64,000 nt of DNA, taken from contig NZ_WODC01000002.1 of the NCBI RefSeq assembly GCF_009729555.1, positions 124,001 through 188,000 of the forward strand, read 5' to 3'. Origin of the DNA: Pseudodesulfovibrio alkaliphilus. Lineage in GTDB: Bacteria; Desulfobacterota; Desulfovibrionia; Desulfovibrionales; Desulfovibrionaceae. Under the pieces are notes generated by a model. It saw only the letters and a list, made by a program, of their open reading frames with translations. It had not been told where the DNA came from and did not search any database. A program made the translations under genes and the position numbers. Below are positions 16,594-25,818 of the stretch, piece by piece; within the stretch, counting starts at the first letter, position 1, and each line of letters opens with the position of its first letter.

Positions 16594-17982
16594 ATGGCAG
16601 ACAAAAAGATGTGGGGCGGTCGGTTCGCCGGCACAACCGCTGCGTCGATGGAGGCGTATTCAGAGTCGGTTTCGTTCGACTGGCGGCTCTATGCCGAAGA
16701 CATTCGGGGCTCCCAGGCCCATGCGCGGATGCTTGCGCGTCGAGGTTTCCTGACCGATGACGAGGCGGGGCGCATCTGCGAGGGCCTGGACGCGGTCAGG
16801 GGCGAGATCGAGGCCGGGCGGTTTACATGGAAGACCGGGCTTGAAGACGTGCACATGAACATCGAGTCGCGGCTGACCGAGATCATCGGCCCCCTTGGCG
16901 GCAAGCTGCATACCGCGCGCAGCCGCAACGATCAGGTGGCCCTTGACTTTCGTCTCCATGTCGCCGCCCGGATCGCTGTCTGGCAGGAGCGTCTGGCCGA
17001 GCTGGTCAGGGTCTATCTGGACCGGGCCAAGGAGCATGGCGACACCCTGCTGCCCGGCTGCACCCATTTTCAGCCCGCCCAGCCCGTGAGCCTCGCCCAT
17101 CATCTTCTGGCTTACTGCCAGATGTTCCGGCGCGACCACGAACGCTTGGCCGACTGTCTCAAGCGGGTGCGCGTCATGCCCCTGGGGGCGGCGGCCCTGG
17201 CCGGGACCACCCATCCCGTCGATCCGGTCATGGTGGCCGAAGACCTCGGCATGGACGTGATCTTCGCCAACTCCATGGACGCCGTGGCCGACCGCGATTT
17301 CGCCATTGAGGCCGTGTTCGCGGGCAGTTTGATCATGACCCACCTCTCGCGCATGTGCGAGGAGGTCATCATCTGGGCCAATCCCAATTTCGGCTATGTC
17401 CGGCTGCCCGACGATTATTCCACCGGCTCTTCCATCATGCCGCAGAAGAAGAACCCGGATTCCTGCGAGATCATGCGCGGCAAGACCGGACGGGTTGTGG
17501 GTGCGCTGACCGGCCTGCTGGTGCTGGTCAAGGGGCTGCCCATGACCTACAACCGTGACATGCAGGAGGACAAGGAGCCTTTCTTTGACACCGACCGGAC
17601 CGTGACCTCGTCCCTTGAGATCATGACCGGGTTGCTGGCAAAGCTCGAGTTCGTGCCGGAGAAGATGCTTGCCACGGTGGAGCGCGGTTTTCTCAACGCC
17701 ACGGAACTGGCCGACTATCTGGCGGCGCGGGGGGTGCCGTTTCGCGAGGCGCACCACATCACCGGGGCGGCCGTGGCTTATGCCGAAGGGCGGGGGGTGG
17801 GCCTTGAAGCCCTGAGTCTTGACGAGTTCAGGCGTTTTTCCGACCTCATTGGCGACGACGTTTACGCGGTGCTGGACTACCGGGCTGCGGTCCGGCGGCG
17901 GACATCGCCTGGCGGAACCGGGCCGGATTCCGTGCAAGCGCAGATCAATGCGCTTTCCGCATGGCTTGGCTCAGTTAGGTGA
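16594..17982 (+). CDS. argH: Argininosuccinate lyase
   Basis: This 462-residue fumarase/aspartase-superfamily enzyme cleaves argininosuccinate to arginine and fumarate. It has the signature [12 protein letters not shown], the N-terminal KMWGGRFAG typical of ArgH, and the [10 protein letters not shown] helix. It completes the argFGH operon. No intrinsic terminator is obvious before ftsH. Confidence 0.97.
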   Translation: MADKKMWGGRFAGTTAASMEAYSESVSFDWRLYAEDIRGSQAHARMLARRGFLTDDEAGRICEGLDAVRGEIEAGRFTWKTGLEDVHMNIESRLTEIIGPLGGKLHTARSRNDQVALDFRLHVAARIAVWQERLAELVRVYLDRAKEHGDTLLPGCTHFQPAQPVSLAHHLLAYCQMFRRDHERLADCLKRVRVMPLGAAALAGTTHPVDPVMVAEDLGMDVIFANSMDAVADRDFAIEAVFAGSLIMTHLSRMCEEVIIWANPNFGYVRLPDDYSTGSSIMPQKKNPDSCEIMRGKTGRVVGALTGLLVLVKGLPMTYNRDMQEDKEPFFDTDRTVTSSLEIMTGLLAKLEFVPEKMLATVERGFLNATELADYLAARGVPFREAHHITGAAVAYAEGRGVGLEALSLDEFRRFSDLIGDDVYAVLDYRAAVRRRTSPGGTGPDSVQAQINALSAWLGSVR

Positions 17983-18175
17983 GCCGGAATTCCGTTACTC
18001 CGTCGTCACGCGGAGGATGGGCCGGGTGTATTTTTTGCTTTGTTTCCCCTTGATTTTTCACCCGGGGACATTACTTTAGGTAACTGACAGACCAAACCAC
18101 CGGCCGCGCATTCCTGTTGCGGTCCGCTCAAGAGGGCGATCCGGCCAGCCGCCGTGTCGTTCGGAGGAAGTCTCT

Positions 18176-20218
18176 TTGAACAACCACATGAAAAATCTTG
18201 CTGTATGGGCCATCATTTTTGTCTTGATGGTCGTGCTCTTCAATCTGTTCAACCAGCCGCCCATGCCCCAGGACCAGCCCTCGTACAGCGAGTTTCTGTC
18301 CATGGTTGACAACGGCAGCGTGGTTGAAGTGAAGATCCAGGGTCAGCGGGTCAGCGGGCTTAAGTCTTCGGGCGAACGCTTCAGCGTCTACACCCCCGAC
18401 GACCCCAACCTCATCAACACGTTGATCAGGAAGGGCGTACAGGTCAAGGCGGAACCGCCGGACGAGTCGCCCTGGTACATGACGCTGCTGCTCTCCTGGT
18501 TCCCCATGCTCCTGCTCATCGGCGTGTGGATTTTCTTCATGCGCCAGATGCAGGGCGGCGGCAGCGGGGGGCGGGGCGCCATGAGTTTTGGCAGGTCCAA
18601 GGCGCGTCTGATTAACGAGGAGACGGCGAAAGTCACCTTTGAGGACGTGGCTGGCGTGGACGAGGCCAAGGAGGAACTTTCCGAGATCGTCGATTTTCTG
18701 CGCGAGCCGCGCAAGTTCACCCGTCTTGGCGGCCGCATCCCCAAGGGCGTGCTGCTGGTGGGCGGACCGGGCACAGGCAAGACCCTGTTGGCCCGCGCAG
18801 TGGCCGGCGAGGCCGGGGTTCCCTTTTACTCCATTTCCGGTTCTGACTTTGTGGAGATGTTCGTGGGCGTGGGCGCCTCCAGGGTGCGCGACCTCTTTGC
18901 CCAGGGCAAGAAGAACGCGCCGTGTCTCATTTTTATCGACGAGATCGACGCCGTGGGCCGCCAGCGCGGTGCAGGGCTGGGCGGCGGACATGACGAGCGC
19001 GAGCAGACCCTGAACCAGCTGCTGGTGGAGATGGATGGCTTCGAGTCCAACGAGGGCGTCATTCTCGTGGCCGCCACCAACCGTCCCGATGTGCTTGATC
19101 CGGCGCTGCTGCGGCCCGGACGTTTCGATCGTCAGGTGGTGGTGCCCAACCCCGACCTGCGTGGACGCGAGCGCATTCTCAAGGTGCATAGCCGCAGAAC
19201 CCCCCTGGCCCCGGAGGTCAATCTGGAGGTCATCGCCAGGGGAACTCCGGGCTTTTCCGGCGCAGACCTGGAGAACCTTGTCAACGAAGCCGCGCTCCAT
19301 GCCGCCAAGCTGGGCAAGGACCACGTCAACATGAGTGATTTCGAGGAGGCCAAGGACAAGGTCATGATGGGCGGGCGCGAGCGCCGCAGCCTGCTCATGA
19401 GCGAGGAGGAGAAGCGCACCACCGCATACCACGAGGCCGGGCACGCGCTGGTGGGCAAGCTGCTGCCCAAGGCGGACCCGGTGCACAAGGTCTCCATCAT
19501 TCCTCGGGGAAGGGCCCTTGGTGTGACGCTGTATCTTCCCGAGGAGGAGCGGCTGACCATCTCCAAGGAATACCTTGAGGCCCGCATGGTCTGCGGCATG
19601 GGTGGCCGGGTTGCGGAGCTGATCGTCTTCGGCCATCTGACCACCGGGGCTGCCAACGACATCAAGCAGACCACCAAGATCGCCCGGAACATGGTCTGCG
19701 CCTGGGGCATGAGCGAGACGCTCGGCCCCCTGGACCTGGGCGACAATCAGGATTCGCTCTTCCTTGGCAGGGAGATTGTCCACAATCGCAACTACGGCGA
19801 GGAGACCGCCAAGGCCATCGACGCCGAGGTGCGCCGCTTTGTTGATGAGGCCCACAACACGGCGCATCGGCTGATCTCCGAGAATCGGGATATTCTGGAG
19901 GCCATGGCCCAGGCCCTGCTGGAGCGCGAGACCCTCAACAGCGACGAGATCAACCTGCTCATGCAGCGCAAGCCGCTGCCGCCCATGGAGCCTGCCAACG
20001 GAGGCCGACCCGGCTCCCCGCCGTCCGGTTCTTCCTCGTCGGGCCCGGCTCCTTCCGCTCCTTCGTCCGGCTACAACGCCGAGGGAAAGGTCGTACCCGG
20101 TCCCGGCTACAAGCCGGTCAGCGAGGGCGATTCCGGCGACGACTTCATCCTTGAAGAGGACGAAGGCAGGGACGGTCAGGACCCGGAGCCGGACGATTCC
20201 GGTCCCAAGCGGCAATAG
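18176..20218 (+). CDS. ftsH: ATP-dependent zinc metalloprotease FtsH
   Basis: This 680-residue membrane AAA+ protease degrades short-lived and misfolded membrane and soluble proteins. It has two membrane helices (about 7-25 and 100-120) flanking a small periplasmic domain. Walker A is GGPGTGKT and Walker [12 protein letters not shown]. The zinc motif is HEAGH, with a third ligand Asp in the later helix. The C-terminal tail is rich in Ser/Pro/Gly and then acidic. The start is TTG at 18176, eight bases after GGAGG; ATG at 18188 is the alternative. A TTGATT/TACTTT pair near 18050-18077 is a weak promoter candidate. Confidence 0.96.
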   Translation: MNNHMKNLAVWAIIFVLMVVLFNLFNQPPMPQDQPSYSEFLSMVDNGSVVEVKIQGQRVSGLKSSGERFSVYTPDDPNLINTLIRKGVQVKAEPPDESPWYMTLLLSWFPMLLLIGVWIFFMRQMQGGGSGGRGAMSFGRSKARLINEETAKVTFEDVAGVDEAKEELSEIVDFLREPRKFTRLGGRIPKGVLLVGGPGTGKTLLARAVAGEAGVPFYSISGSDFVEMFVGVGASRVRDLFAQGKKNAPCLIFIDEIDAVGRQRGAGLGGGHDEREQTLNQLLVEMDGFESNEGVILVAATNRPDVLDPALLRPGRFDRQVVVPNPDLRGRERILKVHSRRTPLAPEVNLEVIARGTPGFSGADLENLVNEAALHAAKLGKDHVNMSDFEEAKDKVMMGGRERRSLLMSEEEKRTTAYHEAGHALVGKLLPKADPVHKVSIIPRGRALGVTLYLPEEERLTISKEYLEARMVCGMGGRVAELIVFGHLTTGAANDIKQTTKIARNMVCAWGMSETLGPLDLGDNQDSLFLGREIVHNRNYGEETAKAIDAEVRRFVDEAHNTAHRLISENRDILEAMAQALLERETLNSDEINLLMQRKPLPPMEPANGGRPGSPPSGSSSSGPAPSAPSSGYNAEGKVVPGPGYKPVSEGDSGDDFILEEDEGRDGQDPEPDDSGPKRQ

Positions 20219-20231
20219 GCTCTAGGCCATC

Positions 20232-21086
20232 ATGCGTGACACCACATGGACAGTGAAAGGGGGCAGGGTCTTGGGCCCGGCCCCCTTTTTTATCGCCGGA
20301 ATCGTCAATGCGACCCCGGATTCCTTTTATGATGGTGGGGCGCACTTTGACGCCGATCGCGCCGTGGCCCATGGATTGAAACTGGCCGCCGAGGGGGCGC
20401 ATATCCTGGATGTGGGCGGTGAATCCACACGCCCCTATGCCGATCATGTTAGCGTGCTCGACGAGCTTGGACGGGTGCTGCCGGTCATTGAGACGCTGGT
20501 GGCGTCAAAGGGCCTGTCCGGCGGGACCGGGCCGGTCGTGTCCGTGGACACCTACAAGGCCGAGGTCGCGGCCCGGGCTTTGGAGGCGGGTGCGGTCATC
20601 CTCAACGACGTGTCCGCTTTTTCCTTTGATCCCGGCCTTGGCGATGTCATTGCCCAGTACCGTCCCGGCTATGTGCTCATGCACAGCCTCGGTCGCCCCG
20701 GTACCATGCAGGACACGCCCCGATACGCGGATGTGGTCGAGGATATTATGGCTTTTTTCGAAAAGCGGCTTGAGCGGCTTGACCTCCTCGGATTGCCCCT
20801 GAACAGGGTGGTTCTTGATCCGGGAATAGGGTTTGGCAAGACGCTTGAGCACAACCTCGCCATACTGCGCAATATCGAGCGGTTTCTGACTTTTGGCCTG
20901 CCGTTGTATCTCGGGCTGTCCAACAAATCCCTGTGGCAGGGCCTGCTCGGTCTGCCCGTGGACAAACGGCATAACGCCACTCAGGCGGCCACTGCGCTCA
21001 TGGCCGCCAGGGGCGTGGCCATCCACCGGGTCCATGAGGTGGAATCAACTCGACAAACATTGACTATCGTTCAGGAAATAGCGTAG
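20232..21086 (+). CDS. folP: Dihydropteroate synthase
   Basis: This 284-residue TIM-barrel enzyme joins p-aminobenzoate to the pterin pyrophosphate in folate synthesis. It carries GIVNATPDSFYDGG, the DVGGESTRP motif, SVDTYKAEVA, LNDVSAF and DPGIGFGKT. It is 13 bp after ftsH and 8 bp before cdaA, an order often found in this bacterial group. Confidence 0.96.
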   Translation: MRDTTWTVKGGRVLGPAPFFIAGIVNATPDSFYDGGAHFDADRAVAHGLKLAAEGAHILDVGGESTRPYADHVSVLDELGRVLPVIETLVASKGLSGGTGPVVSVDTYKAEVAARALEAGAVILNDVSAFSFDPGLGDVIAQYRPGYVLMHSLGRPGTMQDTPRYADVVEDIMAFFEKRLERLDLLGLPLNRVVLDPGIGFGKTLEHNLAILRNIERFLTFGLPLYLGLSNKSLWQGLLGLPVDKRHNATQAATALMAARGVAIHRVHEVESTRQTLTIVQEIA

Positions 21087-21094
21087 CAAAGATC

Positions 21095-21844
21095 ATGTTT
21101 GAGCTGTTTGGAATGGAGATAACCTGGCGCGTCGTGCTCGACATCGTGCTCGTTGGCGTCATCTATTACAACATCATTCTCCTGGTGCGGGGGACGCGGG
21201 CGGCCGCAGTGCTCTACGGCATGGTGGTGGTGTTGATTATCTACTACTTTTCCGAGCAGTTCAATCTGTACACCTTGAGCACCCTGCTGGGCGAGTTCCT
21301 CAGCTCCTTGTTCCTTGTGGTGGTCATCCTCTTTCGTACCGACATCCGCAAGGCGTTGGCCAGCGTGGGCACCAAGCGTTTCTGGACCAAGTCCCAGGTG
21401 CGCGACGACACTTTGGACAGCCTGATCCAGGCTGCCATGAACATGGCCCACACCAGCACCGGCGCCATCATGGTCATCGAGAAGAACATGCCCCTTGGCG
21501 ACATTGTGGAACGGGGCATCGAACTGGACGCCAAGGTCAACAAGGAATTGCTGGAGACCATTTTTGTCACCGACACGCCGCTGCACGATGGCGCGGTCAT
21601 CATCCGGCGAGACCGGATTGTGGCTGCGGCCTGCATCCTGCCTCTGTCGTCTAAACTGCGCGGCCAGCCCATGTACGGAACCCGGCATCGCGCCGCCCTC
21701 GGCATCAGCGAGGAGTCTGACGCGGTGATCATCGTCATTTCCGAAGAGCGTGGCGAGGTCTCGGTGGCCATGAACGGGCGGTTGACCACCAGCCTGGACG
21801 AAGTGCGTCTGCGCCGCGTGCTGCGCAACGCTTTGGGACGGTAA
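21095..21844 (+). CDS. cdaA: Diadenylate cyclase CdaA
   Basis: This 249-residue membrane enzyme makes c-di-AMP from two ATP. The N-terminus has about three hydrophobic helices (about 10-85). The DAC domain (about 100-245) shows the catalytic DTPLHDGAVII and the GTRHRAALG motif. It is followed after 3 bp by the YbbR protein and then glmM, the conserved cdaA-cdaR-glmM module in which c-di-AMP synthesis is tied to cell-wall precursor supply. Confidence 0.95.
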   Translation: MFELFGMEITWRVVLDIVLVGVIYYNIILLVRGTRAAAVLYGMVVVLIIYYFSEQFNLYTLSTLLGEFLSSLFLVVVILFRTDIRKALASVGTKRFWTKSQVRDDTLDSLIQAAMNMAHTSTGAIMVIEKNMPLGDIVERGIELDAKVNKELLETIFVTDTPLHDGAVIIRRDRIVAAACILPLSSKLRGQPMYGTRHRAALGISEESDAVIIVISEERGEVSVAMNGRLTTSLDEVRLRRVLRNALGR

Positions 21845-21847
21845 GCC

Positions 21848-22753
21848 ATGAAGAAGAATTGGCAGACCATGTTGCTGGCCCTGGGGCTGGCCATCTTTAC
21901 CTGGTTTCTTGTGACCGGCCGCGAGGTCATTGAAACCTGGGTGGAAATGCCCGTGATCATGACGAATCCTCCCGAAGGACTGATCATCGAGGAGGGCATG
22001 GTCGAGAAGATCCAGGTCCGATTGCGCGGCCCCAAGGGGCTGGTGGGCAACCTTTCGTCCCAGACCCTCAATTATCCCCTTGACGTGAGCCGACTCGGCG
22101 TTGGGCAGCAGGTGGTGGAGATAGACGCCTCGCGCCTGCCCCTTTCCTCGGCCTACGAGATCATTGAGGTTCGGCCCAATCGGCTTCGTCTGGTGGTAGA
22201 CCGTCGGATGACCAAATCCATTGCCCTTGAGGCCGCCTGGTCGGGCCAGCTCAACCCGGATTACGTCCTGCGCGAGGTGCGCGTCACTCCGCAAACGGTG
22301 GAGGTTCGCGGCCCGGAAACCAAGCTGCGGAAACTTTCCACCATCAAGGTGGTCATGCACGAGGACTTCCCCGACACCGTGCCCGAGCGCTGGGCCGAAG
22401 ATGTGGGCGTCGAGGTTCCCGACGAGGTCAGGCCATCGCCCGGCCGGGTGCGGGTGGAGGCGTTATTCGGCCCAAAAACCCGTGAAATATGGGTCAAACT
22501 GCCTCTTTCCTTTGACGATCCCAAAGGGCTTCGGGCTGCGGTGGCCCAGGATTATGTGCGTCTGCTCATTGAAGGGCCCATCGCCCTGTTCCGAAACAAC
22601 GAATACCGGACCGACATGACCGCCACCCTGACCTTTCCCGACAAACCCGCCGAGGGGAGGTTCGATCTTGATTTTTCGGTGACATTGCCCGAAGGGTGCT
22701 CGCTGGTGCGGAAGAACCCGGAAACGATCACGACCACGTTGACCAAAAGATAG
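21848..22753 (+). CDS. YbbR-domain protein (CdaR-like)
   Basis: This 301-residue protein has one N-terminal membrane helix (about 7-22) and an extracytoplasmic part built of YbbR repeats, seen as recurring beta-rich units such as [15 protein letters not shown] and [15 protein letters not shown]. YbbR/CdaR proteins bind and modulate CdaA. The placement between cdaA and glmM supports this. Confidence 0.9.
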   Translation: MKKNWQTMLLALGLAIFTWFLVTGREVIETWVEMPVIMTNPPEGLIIEEGMVEKIQVRLRGPKGLVGNLSSQTLNYPLDVSRLGVGQQVVEIDASRLPLSSAYEIIEVRPNRLRLVVDRRMTKSIALEAAWSGQLNPDYVLREVRVTPQTVEVRGPETKLRKLSTIKVVMHEDFPDTVPERWAEDVGVEVPDEVRPSPGRVRVEALFGPKTREIWVKLPLSFDDPKGLRAAVAQDYVRLLIEGPIALFRNNEYRTDMTATLTFPDKPAEGRFDLDFSVTLPEGCSLVRKNPETITTTLTKR

Positions 22754-22781
22754 ACGCCGCATCGCGGCCATGGAGCATTGC

Positions 22782-24134
22782 ATGAAGCAGAGGCTTTTCG
22801 GAACCGATGGCCTGCGCGGCCAGGGCAACATCTTTCCCATGACCCCGGAGATCGCCCTGCGGCTCGGCCTGGCCGCCGGGCAGTATTTTCGCAGTGGCTC
22901 GGGTCGCAACCGGGTGGTCATTGGCAAGGACACGCGCCTGTCGGGATATGTTTTCGAGACAGCCCTGACTTCCGGGCTGTGCGCCAACGGCATGGATGTC
23001 TTTCTCGTCGGCCCGCTGCCCACTCCGGCCATTTCATTCTTGACGCGCAACATGCGCGCCGACCTTGGGGTGGTCATTTCGGCCAGTCATAATCCGTTCA
23101 TGGACAACGGCATCAAGTTCTTCGACCGCGAGGGCTTCAAACTGCCCGATGCAGTGGAAGACGAGATCAGCGAACTGGTGCTGACCGCGGACTCCCGCTG
23201 GGAATACCCTGCGCCCGAGCAGATCGGCAAGGCGCACCGCATCGTGGACGCACAGGGGCGTTACATCGTCTACCTCAAGAACAGTTTTTCTCCCAAGCTG
23301 ACCCTGGACGGCCTCAAGATCGTGCTCGACTGTGCCAACGGGGCGGCCTACGGCGTGGCTCCAAGCGTACTTGAGGAGCTGGGCGCCACGGTGGTCCGGG
23401 TGGGCACCAAGCCTGACGGGCTGAATATCAACCACAAGTGCGGCTCCCTCTATCCCGAGGTCATCTCGCACATCGTGGTGGACGAGGATGCGGATATGGG
23501 CATCGCCCTGGACGGCGACGCGGACAGGCTCATCGTCTGCGATGAAAAGGGTCGTATCCTTGATGGCGATCAAATCATGGCCTTATGCGCCCTGGAGATG
23601 ATGGAAAAGGGCAGGCTTCCCGGCAACATGCTGGTGGCTACGGTCATGAGCAACATGGCCCTTGAGCTTTTCATGCTTGAGCATGGCGGCAGGCTGCTGC
23701 GTACCGCGGTGGGCGACCGCTACGTGGTCGAGGCCATGCGCCGCGAGGGCGCGAGCCTTGGCGGGGAGCAGTCGGGCCATCTGGTTTTCATGGACCATTC
23801 CACCACCGGGGACGGTCTCCTTGCAGCTCTCCAATTATTGCGTATAATGCTGGAAAAACAACGCCCGCTCTCGGAGCTGGCCGGGCTGCTCGAACCCTTT
23901 CCCCAGGAACTGCGCAACGTCCATGTGGAGCGCAAGATTCCCTTTGAGCAGGCTCCCGGGCTCCAGGCCGAAGTGGACAGGGTGGAGCGGGATCTGCGCG
24001 GCAAGGGACGCGTCCTTCTGCGCTACTCGGGTACCGAGGCGGTCTGCCGGGTCATGGTCGAAGGCCCGGATGACGAGGTCGTGCGCCGTCATGTCGAGAC
24101 CCTGGTCCAGGCCTGTGAAAAATTCCTGCGCTAA
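22782..24134 (+). CDS. glmM: Phosphoglucosamine mutase
   Basis: This 450-residue enzyme interconverts glucosamine-6-phosphate and glucosamine-1-phosphate for UDP-GlcNAc synthesis. The active serine lies in [16 protein letters not shown], the Mg2+ loop is [12 protein letters not shown] and the phosphate-binding loop is [12 protein letters not shown]. The start at 22782 follows GGAG at ideal spacing and gives the family N-terminus [15 protein letters not shown] at 22770 is less likely. Confidence 0.96.
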   Translation: MKQRLFGTDGLRGQGNIFPMTPEIALRLGLAAGQYFRSGSGRNRVVIGKDTRLSGYVFETALTSGLCANGMDVFLVGPLPTPAISFLTRNMRADLGVVISASHNPFMDNGIKFFDREGFKLPDAVEDEISELVLTADSRWEYPAPEQIGKAHRIVDAQGRYIVYLKNSFSPKLTLDGLKIVLDCANGAAYGVAPSVLEELGATVVRVGTKPDGLNINHKCGSLYPEVISHIVVDEDADMGIALDGDADRLIVCDEKGRILDGDQIMALCALEMMEKGRLPGNMLVATVMSNMALELFMLEHGGRLLRTAVGDRYVVEAMRREGASLGGEQSGHLVFMDHSTTGDGLLAALQLLRIMLEKQRPLSELAGLLEPFPQELRNVHVERKIPFEQAPGLQAEVDRVERDLRGKGRVLLRYSGTEAVCRVMVEGPDDEVVRRHVETLVQACEKFLR

Positions 24135-24160
24135 GGCCAGCAAATACACGGAGGATTCTC

Positions 24161-25033
24161 ATGGAGATCACCAAGGCAGTCATTCCCGTCGCCGGATGGG
24201 GCACCCGTTCGCTCCCCGCCACCAAGAACGTCCCCAAGGAGATGCTGCCCATCTTCCGCAAGCCCATCGTCCAGTACATCGTGGAGGAGGGCATCGGCGC
24301 GGGTATAACCGATGTGGTCTTTGTCACCAACCAGAACAAGACCATCATTGAGGACCACTTTGACCGCAACTTTCTGCTTGAACAGCTCCTGGCCAGGGCA
24401 GCCAAGGTGGACATGCTCGAAGAGGTCCGTCGCGTGGCCGACATGGTCAACGTCATTGCCGTGCGCCAGAAGGAACAGCTCGGCCTGGGCCATGCCGTCC
24501 TCACGGCCCGCGAGGTCTGCCGCAACGAACCCTTTGCGGTCATGCTTGGCGACGATCTTATGTTCGGCCGCGACACCGGGATAGGCGAGCTGATCAAAGC
24601 CGCCAGGACCGAGAACAAGGCCGTGGTGGGCGTCATCGAAGTCCCGAGGCACAAGGTCAGCAAGTACGGGGTGATCAAGGGCACGGAATTCGCCAAGGGC
24701 ATGTACACGGTTTCGAGCCTCGTGGAAAAGCCTTCGGTGGAGGAGGCCCCTTCGAACCTTGCCATCATTGGCCGCTATGTTCTGTTGCCCGAGATTTTCG
24801 ACATTCTCGCCGGGCAAAAAGCGGGTGTGGGCGGTGAAATCCAGCTGACGGACGCCCTGCAGGGACTGGCCGACCGTGACAAGCTCATCGCCGTCAAGCT
24901 CCAGGGGCAGCGGTTCGATGCCGGAGACTGGGTGGAGTACCTGACGGCCAACATCTATTTCGCCCTTCAGGACGAGGAGCTTCGCGACGAACTAGTCAAA
25001 CGCCTCCAGGAGTTGCTGTCTTGTCCAAGCTGA
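24161..25033 (+). CDS. galU: UTP-glucose-1-phosphate uridylyltransferase
   Basis: This 290-residue nucleotidyltransferase makes UDP-glucose. It has the N-terminal nucleotide loop PVAGWGTRSLPATKNVPKEM and the VTNQNK, LGDDL and EKPS motifs of GalU. It follows glmM closely and has a strong GGAGG-type site. Its product feeds envelope polysaccharides such as those implied by the glycosyltransferases near 40-46 kb. Confidence 0.96.
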   Translation: MEITKAVIPVAGWGTRSLPATKNVPKEMLPIFRKPIVQYIVEEGIGAGITDVVFVTNQNKTIIEDHFDRNFLLEQLLARAAKVDMLEEVRRVADMVNVIAVRQKEQLGLGHAVLTAREVCRNEPFAVMLGDDLMFGRDTGIGELIKAARTENKAVVGVIEVPRHKVSKYGVIKGTEFAKGMYTVSSLVEKPSVEEAPSNLAIIGRYVLLPEIFDILAGQKAGVGGEIQLTDALQGLADRDKLIAVKLQGQRFDAGDWVEYLTANIYFALQDEELRDELVKRLQELLSCPS

Positions 25034-25809
25034 TCCCCGCCCTGTGCCTTGTGGCCCTTGTGGCGTTCATGGTGCCGCCTGTCGGCGCTGTTTCGGCTGA
25101 CGAGGAGGAACTCGCCCGGGCGTTGCGCAGACAGTATGGCGGGTTGACTTCCTGGGAGGCGGTCATGACCTTTGCCGACTCTCCCGGCGTATCTGTCCAT
25201 GTCTGGCAGTCCCGCGGTCGCTGGCGGCAGGAGTGGACCTTTCCCGCGGAACCGTCAGGTGCATCGCATAACGGGTCCGTTGCCGACTCGGGCGAAGCCT
25301 TTGCCGTGGCCGTGGGCATGGATGGCCGGGTGGTGGCTTCCTGTCTTGAGGGCGATTTTGCCCTGTCCCCGCTTATGCTCTGGATGCCTGCCGGTCCCGT
25401 GGACCGATGGAAGGCATGGGGTGTGGACATCGCCGAACGCAGTTATGGGTTTTGCGGGGATGCGCCCTGCCTCATGCTCGGGGCAGAACCGGGGGACGCT
25501 GTCGGTCCTGCCGTTTGGCTGCATAACGAGGATATGGCACCGCTCATGGTGCGCTACAGGGACGGAAGACGGATGGTGGAAATCCAATTTGCCGGGTATC
25601 TGACCCTGTCGGGATTCCGGTTGCCGGGGCAGGTGAATATCCGGGTCGGCGATGCTGCGACGACCGCCACTGTACGCTGGATCGCGATCAATCGAGCCGA
25701 CGGCGAGGCGCTGTATGCGCGGGACAATCTCGGTTCCCGGCCTTGCGCGGTGCCTCCGCCGCCTTTTGACCTTCTGCGCGACGCCGTTCGCCATCCTTCC
25801 CCGGAATAG
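25021..25809 (+). CDS. Secreted hypothetical protein downstream of galU
   Basis: This 262-residue protein is not confidently assigned. It starts with TTG at 25021, overlapping the galU end by 13 bp, with AGGAG eight bases upstream. A signal peptide is clear (about 1-26, ending VSADEEE). The early pattern, with an RQYGGLTSWEAVMTF-type helix followed by beta strands such as RGRWRQEWTF, is reminiscent of LolA-like lipoprotein-carrier folds, but this is weak. Two Cys in FCGDAPC could form a disulfide. It is cotranscribed between galU and priA. Confidence 0.75.
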   Translation: MSKLIPALCLVALVAFMVPPVGAVSADEEELARALRRQYGGLTSWEAVMTFADSPGVSVHVWQSRGRWRQEWTFPAEPSGASHNGSVADSGEAFAVAVGMDGRVVASCLEGDFALSPLMLWMPAGPVDRWKAWGVDIAERSYGFCGDAPCLMLGAEPGDAVGPAVWLHNEDMAPLMVRYRDGRRMVEIQFAGYLTLSGFRLPGQVNIRVGDAATTATVRWIAINRADGEALYARDNLGSRPCAVPPPPFDLLRDAVRHPSPE

Positions 25810-25818
25810 GTGGCCGCC

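Noticed and set aside
18128-20215. 695-codon open frame on the minus strand opposite ftsH
   Set aside because: It is a shadow of ftsH with low-complexity His/Gly/Leu-rich translation and no ribosome-binding site.
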